Assembly: GCA_000403315.2 (NCBI GenBank)
Contig: KE159636.1
Coordinates: 1,463,740 to 1,527,739 of the forward strand
Source: Lachnospiraceae bacterium A2
GTDB taxonomy: Bacteria; Bacillota; Clostridia; Lachnospirales; Lachnospiraceae
Direction of reading: 5' to 3'
DNA length: 64,000 bases
Part shown: in pieces, positions 36,836 to 44,684 of the stretch
Layout: the number at the start of each line of letters is the position of its first letter
Position numbering within the stretch: position 1 is the first letter of the stretch
Notes under the pieces: model-generated
What the model was told of the DNA's origin: nothing
Seen by the model: only the letters and a program-made list of their open reading frames with translations
Databases searched by the model: none
Program-made: the position numbers and the translations under genes

Positions 36836-37075
36836 TCAGCAATCCCCGGCATAGTACGAAACAATGTTCATATAGTCCGTTGGATTCGGAACTTCTAAAA
36901 CAAGCCGCAAACAGTTTTTGTTTTGGGAGTATTGCCGCCACAAACTGCCCTGTATCTTTTCTTCCCCATTGATGTTTTGTTTTTTACCATCCGGGCAGAG
37001 CATATTTACTTTGCCGGAACAGCTATTGACCGTATCTAAAAAATTTTTCATGTTCAGAATGTTCAGTTTTACCAC
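36836..37075 (-). CDS. Small acidic protein of the 'polya polymerase'-misnamed family
   Basis: This 79-residue protein starts at a GTG (37075) placed 10 bases after AGGAGGTGAG. The pattern NFLDTVNSCSGKVNMLCPDGKK, SLWRQYSQNKNCLRLVLEVPNPTDYMNIV fits a family of small clostridial proteins often mislabelled polyA polymerase. No catalytic motif is present. It lies between the HD gene and the AraC regulator gene, on the same strand. Confidence 0.6.
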   Translation of the reverse strand: MVKLNILNMKNFLDTVNSCSGKVNMLCPDGKKQNINGEEKIQGSLWRQYSQNKNCLRLVLEVPNPTDYMNIVSYYAGDC

Positions 37076-37163
37076 TTTGCACTCACCTCCTGTAAATGAC
37101 GGATTTACTTTACAGGTATCATTATAATGCAAAAGGAATAGAAAAAATATTTCTTTTCTGCCC

Positions 37164-38075
37164 TTATCTATCACTATTCTGCCATTTTCTCCGATATTCT
37201 GTGGGTGAACAATGTGTGTATTCTCGAAAAACCTTTCCAAAATAACTGCTACTCCCCAAACCGCACTCATGGCTGATAACGGTAACTGCTTCCTGCCCCT
37301 TTGCTAGCATCTGACAGGCAGCTTGCAGACGGTAAGCCTTTATATACTCTACGGGTGTCATGTGCAGACAGTCATGGAACACTCTATAACACTCCCTTTC
37401 GCTTAGGTATGCTGCTGCCGCAAGTTCCGGGATAGAGATTTTCTCTCTGTAATGTTCGTGAATATATATCATCATCAGCTTTATTTTATCGTTGCTTTTA
37501 TTATGTTCCCCCTTTTTTTCACGCATAGGACGGGATAGTTCAAAAAGCATGAGCCATATTTCTGTTAGGGTTTCCCGCAGTTTTATTTCATATCCAAATT
37601 CATCACTGGATAAACGAAATGAAGCGGCAAGCAGTTTCAAAATCCTTTCTTCTTCTGCATTGCCTGGAAAAAGCGGAATTACCTCAATCTGTGGGGCTGT
37701 TATGATAGGCGCAATATATTTTTGTTCAATCCTGCTTCCCTGTTCCCCGGCAAGTAGGGAAACATCGAAAATATGAAGTAGCTGTATATTCTTTTCTTTC
37801 TGCGATATTGCTTTTGTCATATGGAGTACATTGGAATTTACTATGCCGCCGCTTCCAGCCGGAAACAACAGTTTTCCTCCCGGCGTATCATATTCAATGC
37901 TACCACTTTCCATATAAAAAAGTTCCACTGTCTTGTGCCAGTGCCACGGTACATAATGTCCGATATACTTGTCAAGTTCTGCCCTTGAAGCGATATAGGG
38001 AAAATCTTTTTCAAAACCGGGAAGCAGTTCTTCCTTGCTTCCAGTATAAAATTCAATGCTATGGATATTTTTCAT
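37164..38075 (-). CDS. AraC-family transcriptional regulator
   Basis: This is 303 residues. A cupin-like sensor domain (about 1-160: HYVPWHWHKTVELFYMESGSIEYD, GGIVNSNVLHMTKA) is followed by two helix-turn-helix motifs (about 205-300): ISIPELAAAAYLSERECYRVFHD, MTPVEYIKAYRLQAACQMLA, and VISHECGLGSSSYFGKVFREYTHCSPTEYRR. It probably activates the cargo genes read in the same direction (36.8 to 34.9 kb). The inducing ligand is unknown. Confidence 0.9.
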   Translation of the reverse strand: MKNIHSIEFYTGSKEELLPGFEKDFPYIASRAELDKYIGHYVPWHWHKTVELFYMESGSIEYDTPGGKLLFPAGSGGIVNSNVLHMTKAISQKEKNIQLLHIFDVSLLAGEQGSRIEQKYIAPIITAPQIEVIPLFPGNAEEERILKLLAASFRLSSDEFGYEIKLRETLTEIWLMLFELSRPMREKKGEHNKSNDKIKLMMIYIHEHYREKISIPELAAAAYLSERECYRVFHDCLHMTPVEYIKAYRLQAACQMLAKGQEAVTVISHECGLGSSSYFGKVFREYTHCSPTEYRRKWQNSDR

Positions 38076-38298
38076 GTCTGTTCACCTGCACATCTGCGAT
38101 TTTGTATCTGCTTTATGGATTAAATATACTAGAATAGCTCGGTAATTGTCAATCAATCAAAACAGATTCATTTGGAAGATTATAAAAAATAGTGTTAAAA
38201 ATCAAAGAACAGTTTTCACAGACTCTAAAAATCTGGATAACTAAAAATAAGTATATTTGTTTTGTGAAAAACAGGCAGTTTTACCTGCCCATTTTACT

Positions 38299-39267
38299 TT
38301 AAAAATATCCTCGTTTTTCTCGCCAGTTTTTCACATAACATCGGATTCCGATATAAACCGCATGTACCAGAAGTAGCAACATAATGAGGTTTATCGGAAT
38401 AATTGATTTTATCCATTTTCCGAAATAGATTATGATAGCTGTACTCATTATCACCACCATGATGCTGATAATATTCCAGCAATATTTCCGGTAGATTTTC
38501 CCCACCTGATAGCCAGTCCCGATTATCAGCAATCCCGTTATGATAAATAAAATTCCCATAACAATACTTACAATCAGCCAGTACACAATCCCTGAAATGA
38601 TACTATTTGAGATTCCACTGCTTAACTGTCCGAAAGAATCTGCACCTGCAACAAATTTTTGAAACAGGCTTAAGATTCCTTTAGCAAACATACTGAAAAA
38701 GCTAATACAGTCACTAAAGAAAACTGGAGAAAGGATAGCAGTGAATAGTGTAATGGCTATACTGTACCATGCCAGCAGAAACAGGATACTTTCATAACCA
38801 GCCGTCATATTTTTATATTTTTTCTCTAACTGAATTTTACGGTTATCGCATTTTTCTTTTGCTTTTTGGTAAGCAGTGCGGTCACAGTTATCGCATTTCT
38901 CATAGGGCACTTTTTTCTCAACAGCTACCTCTGTTGTCTTTTGGTGTGTCTGTGCATAGCGTTTTGCCTGTTCCGCTTTTTCATACCTAAATTTCCATGC
39001 CACGACTTCTGCGTCGGCTCTTTTCCTGCTGTCTGTCTCGTTGGCTAATTGTTCTTCTATTTTCCTTAATCTTGTCCGCAATGCTTCGATATTCTCGACT
39101 CTGTTTTCGCTGTTCAATTTCTCGTTCAAGGTCAGCGATCTGTTTAGCTGCCTGTTCAGTTCCATAATCATCTGGTCTTTCTGATCCAGTTCGTCCTGCA
39201 TCTGTTCTGTCATCTGTAGAAGTTCTTCCACTTGACCGACGTTCTCTAAGTTTACGCATTCTCGCAT
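38299..39267 (-). CDS. Coiled-coil membrane protein (DUF6040-like) whose start is nested in the relaxase gene
   Basis: This 322-residue protein has a long coiled coil (about 1-130; EELLQMTEQMQDELDQKDQM...), a Cys motif (KCDNCDRTAYQKAKEKC), then four membrane segments (about 165-315; for example SILFLLAWYSIAITLF, YWLIVSIVMGILFIITGLL, IISIMVVIMSTAIIIYF, NLIMLLLLVHAVYIGI). It resembles the DUF6040 group of mobile elements. The ATG at 39267 is 7 bases after GTGAGGG. Bases 38987-39267 also encode the C-terminal end of the relaxase in a different frame, so both proteins share that DNA. Confidence 0.75.
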   Translation of the reverse strand: MRECVNLENVGQVEELLQMTEQMQDELDQKDQMIMELNRQLNRSLTLNEKLNSENRVENIEALRTRLRKIEEQLANETDSRKRADAEVVAWKFRYEKAEQAKRYAQTHQKTTEVAVEKKVPYEKCDNCDRTAYQKAKEKCDNRKIQLEKKYKNMTAGYESILFLLAWYSIAITLFTAILSPVFFSDCISFFSMFAKGILSLFQKFVAGADSFGQLSSGISNSIISGIVYWLIVSIVMGILFIITGLLIIGTGYQVGKIYRKYCWNIISIMVVIMSTAIIIYFGKWIKSIIPINLIMLLLLVHAVYIGIRCYVKNWREKRGYF

Positions 39268-40708
39268 CTATATCCCTCACTTTCTCTATCTGCTGTTTAA
39301 GGTCAGTAATTCTCTGCTCTGTTTCAGCAATAAGCTGTTCTCGTTGTTCAGCTTCTGCGTTAATTCCTGCCATTGCTGATTCTCGGTTTCCAACTGTTCG
39401 GTTCTGTTTTTCTGCTGTTCGATCTGGGAAAGCAGTTCTTCTGTATCTGGCAAAAGATTCAGCAGTCCGGATAACTCGCTGTTTAATATCTGCAAACTCT
39501 GGTTCTGCTCCTGAAAGGACAGAAGCTGTCTGTCTTTTTCCTGTAATTCCTGTACCATCTCTGCCATAAGGTTCTGCTGTTCCTCGATCTGGTTTATCAT
39601 TGATTCCATCATGGGAATGACTTCCCGGCTTTCTTCTAATGTCATTTAATCGCTCCTTCCATAATGATAATGCACCTGATACTTTTCCAAAGGTGTCCAG
39701 TATCTTTTGCAATAACGTGTTTTGCTGTTTTATGATTTGATTTTCCGCTACTTTCCACGAACCTTTTATTTCCTGCCCGGCAAGAAATTTTTGTTCAATC
39801 TTTCTTGCGTCAGCACCTTCATGGATGGTAGGAATCTGGAGTTTTCCCTGTTTTTCATAAGAACGGTGATCAACCTGATTATGCAAAGGAAGATGTTCAT
39901 TACACACCTTTGCCCACTCACTCCGCCACAGCTCACAATTTTTGGGATTGTTCCATCCAGTAGCATCGGTCAGCACCCGTTTCCATTGCAGGCGGTTTCT
40001 TGCACCAATCTTCTGGATTCCGTTTTCGTCTAATACAGGGATACGGATTCCATGACGGTCAGGGTTTTTCTTATCCTGCCACCAGTCCGGGTGGGATTCG
40101 TCAATCACGATATTTCCGCTTTTATCTCTGACAAAATCCCAATCCTTGACTTCTTTCTTTCCCCAAGAATGATCCGGGTTAAAAGGTCGCATCGTCAGAA
40201 GCAGGTGGACATGGGGGTTGCCATCCCCTTTGTCGTGGATACTCCAATCAGCACACATTCCCTTATCCACAAATGTTTTTTGGATATAGTCGGCTGTATA
40301 TTGAATCTGTTCCTGTCTGCTCCATTCTTTTGGGAGGGCAAATTCAAATGACCTGCCAAGTTGGGCATCCGCACTTTTTTCAATCTTCAATACCTCATTC
40401 CATAATCTTTGTTTCTGAAATGTGATTTTGAATTTTTCTAAAGCAGCTTCTTTATCTTCTGACCTTTTGTAGCGGACAGATTTTTGAAAGCGTTTTATAT
40501 TTTCTTCTGGTACTATCTGCCATTCAGGAGGTGCGTTTTCACACATCATCAGACTGGTGTAGACCACTTCTTTTTTAGAAGTGTAATAACTGATTCTCCC
40601 GGTTTCCTCGTTTTTCATCACATCCCCATTGAGATATGCGGAAGCGGAGATAACAGATTTCCCTTTACTTCGTCCGACTATTTTGATTGTGTAATGAAAA
40701 ATCGCCAT
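38987..40708 (-). CDS. mobA: MobA/MobL-type (MOBQ) relaxase
   Basis: This 573-residue relaxase nicks oriT and leads the transferred strand during mobilization. The start at 40708 (MAIFHYTIKIVGRSKGKS) follows GAAAGGAGG by 8 bases. The N-terminal MobA/MobL domain has VISASAYLNGD, the family's SA-x-AYR-like motif with the presumed catalytic Tyr, and the HUH histidines in IHDKGDGNPHVHLLLTMRPF. The C-terminal third is Lys/Arg/Glu-rich and also encodes parts of two other proteins in another frame. Genes for a DUF3847 protein and an oriT lie just upstream, the standard order. Confidence 0.92.
   Translation of the reverse strand: MAIFHYTIKIVGRSKGKSVISASAYLNGDVMKNEETGRISYYTSKKEVVYTSLMMCENAPPEWQIVPEENIKRFQKSVRYKRSEDKEAALEKFKITFQKQRLWNEVLKIEKSADAQLGRSFEFALPKEWSRQEQIQYTADYIQKTFVDKGMCADWSIHDKGDGNPHVHLLLTMRPFNPDHSWGKKEVKDWDFVRDKSGNIVIDESHPDWWQDKKNPDRHGIRIPVLDENGIQKIGARNRLQWKRVLTDATGWNNPKNCELWRSEWAKVCNEHLPLHNQVDHRSYEKQGKLQIPTIHEGADARKIEQKFLAGQEIKGSWKVAENQIIKQQNTLLQKILDTFGKVSGALSLWKERLNDIRRKPGSHSHDGINDKPDRGTAEPYGRDGTGITGKRQTASVLSGAEPEFADIKQRVIRTAESFARYRRTAFPDRTAEKQNRTVGNRESAMAGINAEAEQREQLIAETEQRITDLKQQIEKVRDIDARMRKLRERRSSGRTSTDDRTDAGRTGSERPDDYGTEQAAKQIADLEREIEQRKQSREYRSIADKIKENRRTISQRDRQQEKSRRRSRGMEI
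39286..39645 (-). CDS. 119-residue coiled-coil protein wholly nested inside the relaxase gene
   Basis: It is read in the +1 frame relative to the relaxase. GGAAGGAGCGATTAA stands directly before the ATG at 39645, which is a strong ribosome site. The product (MTLEESREVIPMMESMINQI...) is almost entirely predicted coiled coil with heptads of Leu and Gln/Glu. It ends 18 bases before the next gene, which is in the same frame and starts with its own site. The site, the clean frame and the operon spacing make this a probable true gene rather than a shadow. Function unknown; a partner of the relaxase or the following membrane protein is possible. Confidence 0.65.
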   Translation of the reverse strand: MTLEESREVIPMMESMINQIEEQQNLMAEMVQELQEKDRQLLSFQEQNQSLQILNSELSGLLNLLPDTEELLSQIEQQKNRTEQLETENQQWQELTQKLNNENSLLLKQSRELLTLNSR

Positions 40709-40929
40709 ATCTGGATTCCTCCTTTCTGCACATCCGGTATAGATTTCCGGCAACATTGCTTTCGATTTTAGAAAAGGCAGCATTGCCAGAACGCCCTCTG
40801 CGTAAGAGTGCCCTGCGCATAGCAGCCTGCATGGAATGCGCCTCTCTGGCGAAGAGTGCCTCCTGTGGCATGAGCAGGTCTGGCTGAAAGCCCCGCCGAC
40901 GGAACGAGCCCGGCAAGCGTGAGCGCAGA

Positions 40930-40992
40930 CCGGTTGCCACTTGTGGCAAACTTATTGGGACGACCTCTGGTTGTCCATAAGTGCGCCCTTCA
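40930..40992. other. Origin of transfer (oriT) with MOBQ-type nic sequence
   Basis: TAAGTGCGCCCTT at 40978-40990 matches the nic region known from RSF1010/pSK41-type plasmids (TAAGTGCGCCCT). Just before it, ACTTATTGGGACGACC (40950-40965) and GGTTGTCCATAAGT (40969-40982) form an imperfect inverted repeat. A small palindrome TTGCCACTTGTGGCAA lies at 40934-40949. The position between the DUF3847 gene and the relaxase gene is as expected. The sequence match is seen; the exact nick is inferred from the family. Confidence 0.85.
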
Positions 40993-41035
40993 TGAAAAAG
41001 CAATGAAGGGAATGAAAAACTCATCCCCTCCGCCA

Positions 41036-41350
41036 TTACACTTCCTCCATATCGGTATTTGTTTCTTTCTGCATTGCCTTTGAGAAAAATTTCCCATTGG
41101 CTTCCTGCTTTTTCAGAAAACCAATCAGCTTTGGGATGTCTTCCTCCTCAATAGTCGCACCAAGAACGGATTCCACCGCACCGCCAACCTGACAGAGCCT
41201 ATGGGTTCGTTTTTTACTTTCTTCGGCTTTCTTTCGTTTTAGAAGTTCTTTCTTCTGTGCTGCATATCGTTTTGCTTTTTCAAGGCTTTCCTGTTCCTTC
41301 TTTTCCATTTCAAACATTCGTTCTTCATAACTTTTTGTTGATTTTGCCAT
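41036..41350 (-). CDS. DUF3847-family protein of mobilizable elements
   Basis: This 104-residue protein has AAAGGAG 8 bases before the start. It is a charged coiled coil (YEERMFEMEKKEQESLEKAKRYAAQKKELLKRKK) followed by a compact helical part (CQVGGAVESVLGATIEEEDIPKLIGFLKKQ). DUF3847 proteins are almost always encoded just upstream of MobA/MobL relaxases with oriT in between. They may act as relaxosome accessory factors, but this is not proven. Confidence 0.85.
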   Translation of the reverse strand: MAKSTKSYEERMFEMEKKEQESLEKAKRYAAQKKELLKRKKAEESKKRTHRLCQVGGAVESVLGATIEEEDIPKLIGFLKKQEANGKFFSKAMQKETNTDMEEV

Positions 41351-41490
41351 TCTTACATTCTCCTTTCCTTCACAAACATAAGTTCTCGGTTGCGTATCAG
41401 AAGAAGCACATGGTATAATCTTCTTGCGTGTAGGTATATCATGGCTTCGGTCTGATAGAACCTTTGGCGGTTTCTTCGGAAGCCGCCTTT

Positions 41491-41721
41491 TTAATTTGCC
41501 GCAGTTCTTGTTACGGCTTTTACATTTCCTCTATCCCTCAAATCACGACCTTCATTAGCTTCCATAAACATTTCCAGAATATCGGTTTTAATCAGGACTT
41601 TGCGACCAACCTTTAATACTGGAAGTTTCTTCCATTCTACAAGCTGTCTTAAGGTATTTCTGCCGATTCCCGTATAGTCAGCAGCTTCTTCGATGGATAA
41701 TGCAATTTTTCTTTGCGTCAT
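41491..41721 (-). CDS. xis: Excisionase (MerR-like winged helix, Tn916 Xis-type)
   Basis: This 76-residue DNA-binding protein has AAGGAGG 7 bases before the ATG. The sequence IALSIEEAADYTGIGRNTLRQLVEWKKLPVLKVGRKVLIKTDILEMFME is the excisionase helix-turn-helix plus wing. It bends DNA at element ends to direct the tyrosine integrase toward excision. It is divergent from the XRE repressor gene, and the shared spacer carries repeated operator-like palindromes. Confidence 0.88.
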   Translation of the reverse strand: MTQRKIALSIEEAADYTGIGRNTLRQLVEWKKLPVLKVGRKVLIKTDILEMFMEANEGRDLRDRGNVKAVTRTAAN

Positions 41722-41740
41722 ATAATCACCTCCTTATAAA

Positions 41741-41862
41741 TTGCATTATGCAATTCTTGTGATGTAAGTATATCCTTTTCATATCTTTTTGTCAAGCGTT
41801 ACGAAATATCAAAAACAAACTTTATGTTGCATATTGCAATTTTGGAAAAACAATGCTATAAT
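41741..41862. promoter_or_regulatory. Divergent promoter/operator region between xis and the repressor gene
   Basis: On the plus strand, TTGCAA (41834-41839), a 17-base spacer and TATAAT (41857-41862) form a strong promoter 31 bases before the repressor start. The palindrome TTGCATATTGCAA (41827-41839) overlaps its -35 box. A sister palindrome TTGCATTATGCAA (41741-41753) lies 20 bases from the excisionase start. The pair is well placed for the XRE protein to control both directions. Boxes are seen; binding is inferred. Confidence 0.7.
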
Positions 41863-41892
41863 TCATACATACCGAAAAAGGAGGCAGTCAGC

Positions 41893-42522
41893 ATGAAAGA
41901 TAAAGAACTACGCAAGCTGATAGGCAGCAGAGTAAAACAGCGCCGTCTGGAATTGAATCTGACACAGCCTTATGTCGCAGAAAAGATGGGGGTTACCGCT
42001 TCTACAATCCTGCGTTATGAGAATGGTTCGATTGACAATACGAAAAAAATGGTGCTGGAAGGTCTTTCGGAAGCACTCCATGTATCTGTGGAATGGCTCA
42101 AAGGGGAAACAGATGAATATGAAACCGACATTACGGATAAGAGAGAGTTACAGATTCGTGATGCGATGGGAGATATTCTGGAACAGTTACCGCTTGCCCT
42201 TACCAAAGAAGAAGATGCTTTTTCAAAAGATTTATTACTGCTGATGTTAAAACAATATGGTCTGTTTTTGGATTCCTTCCAGTTCGCCTGTAAAAATTTC
42301 AAGGGGAATGCTGGTCAGACGGATATTGCCAAAACAATAGGGTTTGAATCGAATGAGGAATATAATGAGATTATGTTCTTAAGGGAAATCACTCCTACCA
42401 TCAATGCTCTTAATGAGATGGCAGACGTTGTAAGGCTCTATTCCAAGAAACCAAAAACAGCAGAACAAAGGCTTGCAAATCTTTTATCAGAAGTCTTATA
42501 CGAAGATTCCGAATCGGTATAG
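41893..42522 (+). CDS. XRE-family repressor of the mobilizable element
   Basis: This 209-residue protein starts at 41893 (MKDKELRKLIGSRVKQRRLE) after AAGGAGG at 8 bases. A Cro/C1 helix-turn-helix (LNLTQPYVAEKMGVTASTILRYENG...LSEALHVSVEWLKG, about 15-65) is joined to a ~140-residue helical C-terminal domain for sensing or oligomerisation. There is no peptidase motif, so control is not LexA-like. It lies between xis and int and probably represses both. Confidence 0.86.
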   Translation: MKDKELRKLIGSRVKQRRLELNLTQPYVAEKMGVTASTILRYENGSIDNTKKMVLEGLSEALHVSVEWLKGETDEYETDITDKRELQIRDAMGDILEQLPLALTKEEDAFSKDLLLLMLKQYGLFLDSFQFACKNFKGNAGQTDIAKTIGFESNEEYNEIMFLREITPTINALNEMADVVRLYSKKPKTAEQRLANLLSEVLYEDSESV

Positions 42523-42608
42523 TAAGACAACCGGAGTTATGATATACTTACACGCACGAAGCATTTCATCAGTTCCGATTGTCTAATATCGAAAGGAGAT
42601 ATACGATT

Positions 42609-43904
42609 ATGGCAAAAGGATCTGTAAGAAAAAAAGGAAAGAAATGGTACTACCGCTTCTATGTAGAGGACGCAAGCGGCAATCTTGTTCAAAAAGAATG
42701 CGTTGGAACAGAAAGCAAAAGTGAAACTGAAAAGCTGCTCCGTCAGGCAATGGATGATTATGAAAAAAAGAAATTTGTTGCCAAAGCGGAAAATCTCACA
42801 GTCGGACAACTTCTGGATGTGTGGGCAGAGGAGGAATTAAAAACAGGTACGCTCAGCAATGGTACTGTGGAGAATTACCTCGGAACAATCCGAAATATCA
42901 AGAAACACCCATTGGCAGAACGGAAATTAAAAAATGTAACCTCTGAGCATTTGCAATCCTTCTTTGATTTGCTTTCCTTTGGGGGAGTTCATCCCGATGG
43001 AAAAGAGAAAAAGGGTTACAGCAAAGATTACATCCATTCTTTTTCCGCAGTCATGCAGCAGTCCTTCCGCTTTGCAGTATTTCCAAAACAGTATATTACG
43101 TTCAATCCCATGCAGTATATTAAACTGCGGTATCAGACGGACGAAGTTGATTTGTTTTCGGATGAGGACATGGACGGAAATATCCAACCAATTTCACGAG
43201 AAGATTATGAAAGACTGCTTACGTATCTTCAAAAAAAGAACCCAGCCGCAATACTTCCAATCCAGATAGCCTATTATGCCGGGCTTCGTATTGGAGAAGC
43301 CTGTGGTTTGGCATGGCAGGACGTAAATCTGGAAGAACAATGCCTTACCATAAGACGCAGCATCCGATATGATGGCTCAAAACGCAAATATATCATCGGA
43401 CCAACCAAGCGGAAAAAAGTGAGGATTGTTGATTTTGGAGATACGCTGGTAGAGATTTTCCGTAATGCCCGGAAAGAGCAGTTAAAAAATCGAATGCAGT
43501 ATGGAGAACTTTATCACACGAACTACTACAAAGAGGTCAAAGAGAAAAACAGAGTGTACTACGAGTATTATTGCTTAGACAGAACAGAGGAAGTCCCGGC
43601 AGATTATAAAGAAATTTCTTTCGTCTGCTTAAGACCTGATGGCTGTCTGGAACTTCCGACTACTTTGGGAACGGTATGCAGAAAGGTAGCAAAAACATTA
43701 GAGGGATTTGAAGGCTTTCATTTCCACCAGTTACGTCACACCTATACAAGCAACCTTTTAGCAAATGGAGCTGCCCCAAAAGATGTGCAGGAATTGTTAG
43801 GACACTCAGATGTCAGTACCACAATGAACGTCTATGCTCACTCCACAAGAGATGCGAAACGAAAATCGGTTCGGCTTCTTGATAAAGTGGTAGGCAATGA
43901 CTAA
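42609..43904 (+). CDS. int: Tyrosine recombinase/integrase (Tn916 Int-like)
   Basis: This 431-residue integrase starts at 42609 (MAKGSVRKKGKKWYYRFYVE) with GAAAGGAG upstream. The N-terminal arm-binding three-stranded domain (about 1-60) is followed by a SAM-like core-binding domain (about 62-180) and the catalytic domain (about 195-430). Catalytic residues are Arg in GLRIGEACGL, His-x-x-Arg in FHQLRHTYTSN, His in ELLGHSDVSTT and the Tyr nucleophile in MNVYAHS. It sits at the right end of the mobilizable element with repeat clusters just beyond its stop. Confidence 0.94.
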   Translation: MAKGSVRKKGKKWYYRFYVEDASGNLVQKECVGTESKSETEKLLRQAMDDYEKKKFVAKAENLTVGQLLDVWAEEELKTGTLSNGTVENYLGTIRNIKKHPLAERKLKNVTSEHLQSFFDLLSFGGVHPDGKEKKGYSKDYIHSFSAVMQQSFRFAVFPKQYITFNPMQYIKLRYQTDEVDLFSDEDMDGNIQPISREDYERLLTYLQKKNPAAILPIQIAYYAGLRIGEACGLAWQDVNLEEQCLTIRRSIRYDGSKRKYIIGPTKRKKVRIVDFGDTLVEIFRNARKEQLKNRMQYGELYHTNYYKEVKEKNRVYYEYYCLDRTEEVPADYKEISFVCLRPDGCLELPTTLGTVCRKVAKTLEGFEGFHFHQLRHTYTSNLLANGAAPKDVQELLGHSDVSTTMNVYAHSTRDAKRKSVRLLDKVVGND

Positions 43905-43908
43905 AAAA

Positions 43909-43959
43909 TTTCCCTTATTTCCCTTGTGATTATCTCATAAGGGCAAAAATAAGGGAAAC
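43909..43959. repeat. Right-end repeat cluster of the mobilizable element
   Basis: TTTCCCTTATTTCCCTTGTG (43909-43928) is followed by an inverted ATAAGGGAAA (43949-43958). It mirrors the arrangement at 34376-34452, sharing TTTCCCTTGTG exactly. Candidate integrase arm sites at attR. Confidence 0.55.
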
Positions 43960-44097
43960 TACATATCATTTCACTAATGGACAGGCGGGAAAGCCTATAA
44001 AATGGGGAAAGTTAGAGAGATAATTATATAAATTCCAGTTTATCGGAGGAGGTAGTTAAATAGGGTAATCAATGCTTGTTAAGGAAGTGAGGATAAT

Positions 44098-44640
44098 ATG
44101 AATTATAGGGAATTGCCAGAGCGATTAGATAGAAAAGTAATTTATGAAAGTGATTATGTGTGCTTATACGTTGATAAAGTAAAATTATCGAATGGATATA
44201 TTATAGAAAAATACCACCAGATTCATTATCCACAAGAAGTAATAAGCATTGTAGTATTCAACGAAAATGATGAAGTTTTGCTGATTCAATCTAAGAGGTA
44301 TACAGTAATGCGTTTGGAATGGGAAATTCCAGCAGGACGCATTGAAGTTGGAGAATCAAAGGAGGAGGCTGCACGTCGAGAATGCATGGAAGAAACAGGG
44401 TGTACCGTTAAAGATTTGAAGTTTTTATGTACTCAAAATCCAGCCAATGGAATGTCAGATTGTATATGCCATGTTTTTGCTGCAAGAGTTGATACAGAAT
44501 CTATGGATTTTGACGAAAATGAAGTCAAAATGAAGAAGTGGGTTTCAAGGGGTAATATTTTGAAAATGTTAAAAAATAACGAAACGAAAGACGGAGTTTC
44601 TATCTTAGCATTGCTTTTTGCCTTTGAATTTTATATATAA
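44098..44640 (+). CDS. NUDIX hydrolase (ADP-ribose pyrophosphatase-like)
   Basis: This 180-residue enzyme hydrolyses nucleoside diphosphates linked to another moiety. The Nudix box GRIEVGESKEEAARREC-MEETG is complete (G-x5-E-x7-RE-x-x-EE-x-G) at about residues 80-102. VISIVVFNENDEVLLIQSKRY and CTQNPANGMSDCICHVFAAR fit ADP-ribose/sugar-nucleotide subfamilies. AGGAAGTGAGG precedes the start. It is AT-rich relative to the ancestral region and lies just outside the mobilizable element. Confidence 0.9.
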   Translation: MNYRELPERLDRKVIYESDYVCLYVDKVKLSNGYIIEKYHQIHYPQEVISIVVFNENDEVLLIQSKRYTVMRLEWEIPAGRIEVGESKEEAARRECMEETGCTVKDLKFLCTQNPANGMSDCICHVFAARVDTESMDFDENEVKMKKWVSRGNILKMLKNNETKDGVSILALLFAFEFYI

Positions 44641-44684
44641 CGATACATACAATTAACCAGATTCAAATTTGCGAGGAAAAATGT

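Noticed and set aside
37164-37270. Extension of the small 36.8-kb protein to a Met at 37270
   Set aside because: It would overlap the AraC gene end; the GTG at 37075 with AGGAGGTGAG is much better.
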